From positions 980,315 through 1,044,314 of the forward strand of contig VZRG01000034.1 in NCBI GenBank assembly GCA_013397435.1: a DNA stretch of 64,000 bases, given 5' to 3'. Below the pieces are notes generated by a model. It was not told the DNA's origin and ran no database searches. It worked only from the letters and a program-made list of their open reading frames with translations. Of the stretch, positions 58,001 to 64,000 are shown in pieces. This DNA comes from Erythrocercus mccallii. Lineage: Eukaryota; Chordata; Aves; Passeriformes; Dicruridae. The number at the start of each line of letters is the position of its first letter. The first letter of the stretch is position 1. The position numbers and the translations under genes were made by a program.

Positions 58001-61000
58001 ACAGGACACAAAGAAAAACATCCCTATGAGTGTAGTTAAGCACTAGAACAGATGGTCTAGCAAGGTTGTGGAATTTGCAACTCAGGAGATATTAAAATGT
58101 GGACTAAACAAAGGCCTGATCAATCTGACCAAGCTTTAATATCATATGTAATCTCCAGGTTATCCCTAATCCAAGTTGAAGCTGGACTGAATGACCTCCA
58201 GAAGTCTTTTCCAACCTAAATTACTATATAAAAAAATTACTTCCATAACTGGTCATATGACCATCTATGTTTTCAGGAAATATTTATTTAATAGAAATTT
58301 AATCAAATTCAAATACAAGTTTCTAAACTATCTGCCATGCTACAACATAGGAAGAGTTTATTTTACATATAACTTACCATGACAAGCTTAATCAAGAGAC
58401 TTTTACTTTATTTCACTAACTTCTTTGTTCCTGTTTAAAGTACATACAGGAAATACCTCTCCCCTGCATGACAGAATATCCTATACAAAACATCCAAAGT
58501 CCTCTGTGATAATTGTGCTGAAACCAAAAGCTTTGGTTCTACTTTCTGCTCTCAGTAATGTCTGTTTAGAGACCAGAAGAACCCAGGCTTCTCTTCTTGC
58601 ATTATACTCTAAGGATGAAAATATAACAAATGAACTTTGTAAAATATATCCATAGGACATTAGTCTGGTGTCAGTTAGCCATTCCTGATTCTCCAAAGGA
58701 TATATCCATTTATGGAGTTTGAAATACCTCTTCTCCACAATTCTGGCATGCAATGCCAACAGAAGTCCTAGTATATCACAACTTCTCTTCAGGTAGCATT
58801 TACTTTTATTTTTATCCTGGTCTTTCTTTTCTATGAAGCAGCATTTATTTACCCTTAACCTCTGAATATGGCATCAAAACACATGGAACAAACACTATAA
58901 ATATACTTGAGATGTAAAATACTTCAGAAAATTCAAATGAGTAGGAGTTAAGAAGAGTACTGTTGCTGGCTCTGTTCTTTCAGTTTTGTTTTTCTCATGC
59001 ACAAGCATGCCATGCACATAGTTTTATAAATAAGCAAACAAATAGATGAATAAATAGGCAAGTTTTCCTTTGCCATCACCTTCCATGAAGCTGAGGAGTA
59101 ACTACAGGCTTCTTTTTTTGCTTCAGCTCATTATATTCATGCAATCCAAGGACAGCACCTTCTGCAGCTGCTTGTGCATCTCCACAGGGGTCTACTTCCA
59201 CACAAGGGATCTCCAGGTCCTGGATCTGCCTGCAGCCAACTGAAAAATACAGCACAGAACTGAAGACCAGCTATAACACAAAACAGCAAAACAGGTGTCC
59301 AAGGTGATCAATGGGACATTGCAAGGAAAAAATAATTTTAACTCAAGATATCTGAGTTTATAAATAAGTCAGTCAAAGCGATCGTGCAGTAGAAGAATTA
59401 AAAATGCTAATGATCATATACTAACAAATTTTCACTAAAAATATAAGTTGATGAATTATAATTATTAAAATGTTTTGCAAGAATAAGAAAGGAAAGATCA
59501 CAGTTGTTCTGACTCCTTAAAGCTCATTCTACAGCAAAGCAAGGCTCTATTATTCTGGAGTGATATGAATTATGACTATCTACAGATATCAGAAATTTGT
59601 CATCATTTAGCTTTCTGCCAAGAATATGACTGTTCTATTCTTCCAGATTTGTTTATATACCCTTTTTTAAACAATGAATTCCATAAATTTTATTTTGTTC
59701 CAAGTAATTTAAAAATGTTTTATGTCAGCTACAAAGTGCATGTTAATTAACAATGTTAATGGCAGCTAGCACTTTGGACATACAGCTGTCATCAAATCAC
59801 AGACTATAAAGTCTTCAGAGAGAACTCTTAATTCTTATTTACACACTTAGATGCAGCAGTCATCCTTGATTAAGATAAGCCTTCTTCTGTCTTCAAAAGA
59901 TAGCATACTGAATCATAGCATTGATGTTGTGAAAGACAGTTTATAACACAAATATCTCAGTACGGAATAAGTGGCAGAAGTAAATATATGTGCATACTTA
60001 AGCATAGAGTGACAATAAAGTGAATTGACCATGCTCCCCAGCTCCAAAATACTAATTAGACAAGAGCCTTCTCAATATCACACTGTTTAGGAAAATAATT
60101 TGATATAAATAACTGCAGTTACCCGCCTTCAGATTTGATTTACATACTTGATAACTACTTGCTCACTAAGGAAAAATTTACATGAGTATCAGTGACAAGT
60201 AAATGCATTTACCAAACCATGCAGTCAGTTGCACATTTCAAAACAAAGGCATACCTAGACTTGGTCTTCAAAAATGGAATATGCTGAAGAACTGCAATTG
60301 CTTTACAGACAAAATGCTTAAAAAATTTAAAAAATAGTTAACCTGCAACAGCTGTACGAATATTTTCTTTGCCTTCATTCCAGTTTTCTTGTTCATTTAC
60401 TCCAGCATTCTTCTTACCCAAGCCAACTACCACCACACTTGGAAAGTCCTAGATGAAGCCAACACAGAAATGGATTCACTTTCCTCACTGTTACAGCCAC
60501 AGCAGAGTTGTTAGAAAGACTTTATTTCCAAATCAAGCCGAGCATAGCATAAAAATACATGCAGTATTTCTCTATATCAGGCACTTTTCATTAAGAGTGC
60601 CTGCATGGTGCTGCTGTCCTGTGCTCCCAATCATTTGCCACAGGCATGAAGTCAGTTATTCTGTTGTCCAGTTAATAATCATGTGCATTGCACATAGCAG
60701 ACAGGGCTTTAAGCTCAATATATGAAAATCTGGTACTCCCAAGGGCAAGCCTAAGAGTCCTTGGAAAGCAGATCCAGCTTTCAAGGTGTAAGAAACACAG
60801 TACTATGTTCAAGAAAGTAAAATCACTTCAAAAGGTCAATGTGTTAGCTCATCTCAGGAGCTCTGCTGGCAGGATTTGCCAGGTAGCAAGCCAAAGCTGC
60901 ACAGAGGTACACTTCTCCAGAACTCAGGAAAACAATGTAGCACAGCACACCACACACTTGCCTTAAAAGCCACATGCAAGTGGAAGGAAAAAAGAAGCAA

Positions 61001-63180
61001 TGAGGATCAAAGGAGCCTTTTAAGAGTGAAGTCAAATTTGTATAAACTCAAAGCTATGTATGTGAATACATATAATGTTCCTATAGCTCTTAAGACAGAA
61101 TTAAGTTAGTCGTAGGCTTTCCCTTCCATCTCTGTCAGCCTCTAACAATCAGCTTTCAAACTGCTACACTGTAGTAAAGTCTTTTAGGTCACAAAATGCT
61201 GAAACTTGTGTAAGCTTTTCAGAAAATCAGTGATATCAGTTAACATTCTCCTGTTCTTTTTCAGAGATTTGCTACTCACTTCAGAGCCCATCCTGCATGC
61301 AGAACTGGGATAATGGGACGTTCAGTGCACTCAACTTCCAGGAAATTTCTGAGAGCCTTTATACCAAGTCCGGTGTCACCTGCATGGGCTGTCTGCACAG
61401 GAATTTATACATGGTAGGCAATTCTCACTACAAATGGATTTATTTCAGATTATTTAAATAGCCTTAATGTAAGTTTCAGTTACTTAGACAGGAACATCTA
61501 GTATCACATCACATGCCTGCCTAGGTCTTAGCTAGGACTCCAAAGAAGTACAAATCATTCCATATTGGTCAGCTTCACATACATGCATTAGGTCTATCCT
61601 GGCTTCTCAAATGGTACTAAAAGCCTGAGTTTGAGGAGAAGAATCCTCATTTCATACCCTTGTAATCTATCATGTCTGTGCAGACAAAAGCCCTGCTTGA
61701 AGAACAGTCCCGTATCTTGTTTTCAGAGGTTTTGAAGCCTATGAAGGGACTACATTGTGTTAGAACAGTCAGGTCTGGAAGGTCTTTGCACCTATCAGTA
61801 ACTCCTCACACACCCCTCCTGGACACAGGAGGCATGGAAGTTAGATCCAAAACTGCCATGCTTTAGGAAGCAGCTATTCAGAGTACAGCACTTTTGGAGC
61901 AGACTTGTTCACATCTCCATTTGCAGCACAGTGGAGGGAGTACAGGACTGTGCAGACATGGGTAGTGCAGAACAGGAGTTGACATGGTCAAGAAGAGGGA
62001 AGAAGAGCAGGCAGTTTATACAAGCACAGTAGTGAATGCAGCATAAAATTAGACGTAAGGACAAACTTCACACATCAACTAACTAGCATACAAAACCACC
62101 AAGTTCATACCTGATGCAAACCATGAAACATACGTGTTTTGCCTTTCTTCAAAGGTGGCCCACATCTAGGACACAAAAAGATTCTTTCAATACAGAAGGC
62201 ATTACTTGTGATAGTAGTTACAGTACTACATTTATTCCACGACAATCACACTGTGTGCCACACATCCACTGGGATGCTTAGCTCTGTGCTGATTCAGAGC
62301 AGAGGACAGGTCCCATGAAATTTCTGCATGTTTGCTCAATGATTGGTTTTATCATGGGAGTTCCCCTCCAAACTGTTGAAGCAAATACCAGCCTGAGAGT
62401 GATATGGACACAGACAATAATAATGAAAAAAAACCCCCAACATTCCTACTGGTATTTGTAGGTACTTTAATCCATTTCAGAAGCTTATCACACACTTACA
62501 GGGACAGAAGAGCTCTCAGCTTTCCAGACACAAGCTTATCAAAAGCATCTCCTGCACTAGTGAACTGGGCAGCACCATCATCCTTTTCACTCGAGTAAAC
62601 TCCCAGAACAAGACCCTAGAAAAGGACACGCGTTAATGTAAACACGAATTTTAGAGACCCATCAGAGAGACAGCGAGCACACTGTTCAAACTGTTGCTAC
62701 ATCTGTATATATTTATCTCAGTTTTTGAATTTATCTAACGTGATGCACAGAGTAACACTTCAGTAAACCAGCATCAACTACTGTAACTACTTTAAAGTGT
62801 GAAAAAGAAATCAGATACAACATCACTGAACTTGCAACTATTTTGCCGATCACATAAAGACAAAAACTCTTTCAATCAGTAATTTTAAGTACAAAAGAGC
62901 TCCTCCCCGCCAGTGCAGACCCCCAGTCTTGTACACCCAAGAGGAGCAGAGAGCGCCGCACCTCTCCTGACTCAGCTCCGGGGGGCACACGTGGGGCTCA
63001 GCCGAGAGCCGCGGGGCCGAGCGAAGGAAGGGACAACGCATCCCCCGCCCCGGCTCCCCCGCCGCCCCTCACCTTGCCGGCCGCGCCGCGGCTGTAGCCC
63101 CGCGCCGAGCAGCTGCAGGCTAGGGGCACGTCCCGGGCGAGGCGGCGCGCAGCCACGCTCCGCACGCAGGGCAGCAGCAT
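48837..63180 (-). CDS. LAP3: LAP3, leucine aminopeptidase 3 (span start to stop codon)
   Basis: M17-family di-zinc exopeptidase that removes N-terminal leucine and other residues from peptides; mostly cytosolic, hexameric in known orthologues. Thirteen coding exons total 1575 nt, 524 residues plus TAA (519 in human, from memory). All junctions are GT-AG with consistent phases. Key residues are present in this numbering: metal ligands Lys283 and Asp288 in VGKGVTFDSGG, Asp306 in MRADMGGAA, Asp365 and Glu367 in the family signature VDNTDAEGRLLLADALC, and catalytic Lys295 (ISLK) and Arg369. The first 36 residues are Arg/Ala/Cys-rich with few acidic residues, resembling a mitochondrial presequence. 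The C-terminus (RLSHDSHNAK) differs from the mammalian tail. Introns hold CR1 remnants and one splice-flanked open segment of unknown status (61280-61392). The gene appears fully functional. Confidence 0.97.
49144..49256 (-). CDS. LAP3: LAP3 coding exon 12
   Basis: ASILTGDRVWRMPLFEHYTK then QVTDCPLADVSNIGKYS, phase 0 entry, phase 2 exit at AG|GTAAGA. Part of the catalytic domain. Confidence 0.95.
49915..49994 (-). CDS. LAP3: LAP3 coding exon 11
   Basis: GAMDVALGSAATGVFTNSSW then LWTHLYE, phase 1 entry, phase 0 exit at GAG|GTAGGT. Confidence 0.95.
49995..51584 (-). other. LAP3: LAP3 intron 10
   Basis: 1.6 kb. A GC-richer stretch at 51080-51440 yields overlapping open frames on both strands that resemble nothing known. 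No classified repeat is seen. Confidence 0.6.
51585..51687 (-). CDS. LAP3: LAP3 coding exon 10 (active-site signature)
   Basis: Encodes VDNTDAEGRLLLADALCYAH then SFNGRAIVNAATLTG. Contains the M17 signature NTDAEGRL with metal ligands Asp365 and Glu367 and catalytic Arg369. Phase 0 entry, phase 1 exit. Confidence 0.97.
51688..52820 (-). other. LAP3: LAP3 intron 9
   Basis: 1.1 kb, AT-rich, no gene or classified repeat recognised. Confidence 0.6.
52821..52909 (-). CDS. LAP3: LAP3 coding exon 9
   Basis: GLAPLCENMPSGKANKPGDV then VRAKNGKTIQ, phase 1 entry, phase 0 exit at CAG|GTATGC. Confidence 0.95.
52910..54235 (-). other. LAP3: LAP3 intron 8
   Basis: 1.3 kb. It contains a small GC-richer island (about 53333-53580) with a 76-codon minus-strand open frame and a CTCF-like core at 53566-53579. 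No homology is recognised. Confidence 0.55.
54236..54360 (-). CDS. LAP3: LAP3 coding exon 8 (metal/catalytic residues)
   Basis: SGGISLKPSSGMDAMRADMG then GAATVCSAIVTAAALNLPLN and IIG. Carries catalytic Lys295 and metal ligand Asp306. Phase 2 entry, phase 1 exit. Confidence 0.96.
55126..55284 (-). CDS. LAP3: LAP3 coding exon 7 (metal ligands)
   Basis: PESWITTQEMGAFLSVAKGS then AEPPIFLEIHYLGGTNTDDS and PLVFVGKGVTFD, with zinc ligands Lys283 and Asp288. Phase 2 at both ends. Confidence 0.96.
55285..56265 (-). other. LAP3: LAP3 intron 6
   Basis: 981 bp of AT-rich intron; no feature recognised. The shorter intron 7 (54361-55125) is also empty. Confidence 0.6.
56266..56427 (-). CDS. LAP3: LAP3 coding exon 6
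   Basis: AESEAWHKGVIYAEGQNLAR then YLMEAPANYITPIKFAEHIE and QKLRRFSNVKVHI, phase 2 entry and exit. GQNLAR.LME.PAN is the conserved family block. Confidence 0.95.
56428..59079 (-). other. LAP3: LAP3 intron 5
   Basis: 2.65 kb. The main content is a CR1 relic at about 57150-58238. The rest is AT-rich with no gene. Confidence 0.65.
57150..58238 (+). mobile_element. Old CR1 LINE with ORF2 remnant
   Basis: Degenerate but collinear with CR1 ORF2: 'gacatacacaagtccttggt', 'attctgagggaattggctgg', 'gggaactacaagccagttat', 'ccaacttaactaaattctgt' and 'cttgactttagctaggtttt', ending with the CR1 tail 'ggactgaatgacctccagaa' then 'ccaacctaaattactat'. A short CR1-tail-like block (57806-57842) interrupts it. 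Many stops; no intact reading frame. It lies antisense to LAP3. Confidence 0.82.
59080..59239 (-). CDS. LAP3: LAP3 coding exon 5
   Basis: GCRQIQDLEIPCVEVDPCGD then AQAAAEGAVLGLHEYNELKQ and KKKPVVTPQLHG, phase 1 entry, phase 2 exit at AG|GTGATG. Part of the regulatory N-terminal domain. Confidence 0.95.
59240..60342 (-). other. LAP3: LAP3 intron 4
   Basis: 1.1 kb of AT-rich intron; nothing recognised. Confidence 0.6.
60343..60448 (-). CDS. LAP3: LAP3 coding exon 4
   Basis: DFPSVVVVGLGKKNAGVNEQ then ENWNEGKENIRTAVA, phase 0 entry, phase 1 exit. Confidence 0.95.
60449..62110 (-). other. LAP3: LAP3 intron 3
   Basis: 1.66 kb. It contains the splice-flanked open segment at 61280-61392 on the minus strand. 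No classified repeat is seen. Confidence 0.6.
61280..61392 (-). other. Splice-flanked open segment in LAP3 intron 3 (candidate cryptic exon)
   Basis: In minus-strand sense it lies between acceptor TTCCTGTGCAG and the excellent donor GAA|GTGAGTAG. It is fully open in one frame, TAHAGDTGLGIKALRNFLEV then ECTERPIIPVLHAGWALK. At 113 nt it is not a multiple of three, and both LAP3 neighbours meet in phase 0, so inclusion would shift the frame. I do not recognise the peptide. It could be a poison exon, an exon of another transcript, a repeat relic or chance. Confidence 0.25.
62111..62165 (-). CDS. LAP3: LAP3 coding exon 3
   Basis: 55 nt, CGPPLKKGKTRMFHGLHQ, phase 2 entry, phase 0 exit at CAG|GTATGA. 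Confidence 0.94.
62166..62499 (-). other. LAP3: LAP3 intron 2
   Basis: 334 bp; nothing recognised. Intron 1 (62616-63072, 457 bp) grades into the CpG-rich promoter block and is also empty. Confidence 0.65.
62500..62615 (-). CDS. LAP3: LAP3 coding exon 2
   Basis: GLVLGVYSSEKDDGAAQFTS then AGDAFDKLVSGKLRALLS, phase 0 entry, phase 2 exit at CT|GTAAGT. Confidence 0.95.
63073..63180 (-). CDS. LAP3: LAP3 coding exon 1
   Basis: 36 codons from the ATG at 63180, MLLPCVRSVAARRLARDVPL then ACSCSARGYSRGAAGK, donor AAG|GTGAGG. Arg-rich with a single acidic residue, so a mitochondrial presequence is likely for this start. Mammalian LAP3 also has a more internal start used for the cytosolic form (from memory). 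Confidence 0.9.
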
Positions 63181-63480
63181 GGCACCGAGCACGGGAGGCA
63201 GCAAGGAAAGGCAGCCGGGAAGGGAGCAGGGGAAGGAGCGGCGCGGCCGGGCCCGGCGCGCNNNNNNNNNNNNNNNNNNNNNNNNNNNNNNNNNNNNNNN
63301 NNNNNNNNNNNNNNNNNNNNNNNNNNNNNNNNNNNNNNNNNNNNNNNNNNNNNNNNNNNNNNNNNNNNNNNNNNNNNNNNNNNNNNNNNNNNNNNNNNNN
63401 NNNNNNNNNNNNNNNNNNNNNNNNNNNNNNNNNNNNNNNNNNNNNNNNNNNNNNNNNNNNNNNNNNGGCGCCGGAGCGCT
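63181..63480 (-). promoter_or_regulatory. LAP3: LAP3 CpG-island promoter, partly in a gap
   Basis: Very GC- and CpG-rich on both sides of the 205-N gap (63262-63466). The gap probably hides the core promoter and part of the 5' UTR. Confidence 0.55.
63262..63466. other. Assembly gap (205 N)
   Basis: Run of N inside the GC-rich LAP3 promoter block. Confidence 0.99.
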
Positions 63481-64000
63481 CCCCGAGCGGGCGTCCCGAG
63501 GGACGGCACCTGGGAGCTCCTGGTGGTGTACCAGGATTCCTGCGAGGGGGCGGCTCGGCTTCTCAGGGGATTTTTGCCCTCTCTGGCATGCTCTGTATAG
63601 GTGGTCGTACTTCTCTCGGGGGTTTATCACAGCCCTAGTCTGTATACTGCATACTTAATTTACATATTGAAGATTAAAATGTAAATTATTTAGGAAAAAT
63701 AAAACTTTATTGCAAACGCGCGTTATTTTCTACGAGAAAGCAGTAACAATTTCAGGCCGAAATTACAAAAAGAAATCAAAATGTGGTAAATGAAAAATAA
63801 AACCAAAAAACAACCCAATGAGAATGACTGTCAGGAAAATTCACAACAGAATATGGGGTCATTGCTGTAATATCAGAAGTAGATTTACGCTTAGCAAAAG
63901 TACTGCTTGGAAAAGAACTGGTTGGAGTTTGTTGACAGTTACCGAACTGTCAGTCTGAAAAGCATTGAACATGCACTAGACTTTAATTTCAGGTGATCCA
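63481..64000. other. Right flank beyond LAP3
   Basis: GC content falls sharply after about 63560. No coding exon can be supported. A minus-strand AATAAA at 63706-63711 may be the 3' end of the next gene, expected by synteny to be CLRN2 on the minus strand, in which case 63712-64000 would be its 3' UTR. Confidence 0.4.
63706..63711 (-). promoter_or_regulatory. Candidate polyadenylation signal of the next minus-strand gene
   Basis: Plus-strand TTTATT reads AATAAA on the minus strand and is followed, in that sense, by a T-rich stretch (GTTTTATTTTTCC), the usual layout of a cleavage site. A plus-strand AATAAA overlaps the same spot, so the strand is ambiguous. Confidence 0.4.

Overview
This window is vertebrate nuclear DNA, almost certainly from a bird. 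It has long AT-rich introns, GT-AG splicing and CpG-rich promoters. It also carries several CR1 LINE fragments, one ending in the ATTCTGTT-type 3' repeat typical of avian CR1. Four runs of N mark assembly gaps, and all four abut simple-repeat, A-rich or very GC-rich sequence. There are no prokaryotic, viral or CRISPR features.

Three genes were rebuilt exon by exon by translating both strands and comparing with remembered vertebrate orthologues. FAM184B (+, start codon 6286, stop ending 43319) encodes a coiled-coil protein. MED28 (-, start 47464, stop ending 45554) is a Mediator subunit. LAP3 (-, start 63180, stop ending 48837) is the zinc leucine aminopeptidase. The order and orientations match the conserved vertebrate block QDPR-CLRN2-LAP3-MED28-FAM184B-NCAPG, read in reverse. 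The left 6 kb is the upstream flank of FAM184B. The right end lies on the side where CLRN2 would be expected and shows a minus-strand polyadenylation signal.

MED28 (four coding exons, 175 codons) and LAP3 (thirteen coding exons, 524 codons) are complete. Their splice phases agree throughout, and the LAP3 metal-binding and catalytic residues are present. FAM184B is different. Twelve exons are open, phase-compatible and sum to a 787-codon frame ending in the conserved C-terminus. At least three middle exons are still recognisable between good splice signals but carry in-frame stops, and a probable fourth is degenerate. Because the broken exons can be removed as phase-compatible blocks, the gene may persist as a shortened protein instead of being a dead pseudogene. 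This is the most unusual thing in the window.

FAM184B and MED28 converge tail to tail with 2.2 kb between stop codons. MED28 and LAP3 are head to tail on the minus strand with about 1.4 kb between coding regions. Most remaining sequence is intron with CR1 remnants, an unclassified intronic repeat, simple repeats and no recognised RNA gene. All homology statements come from memory; no database was searched.
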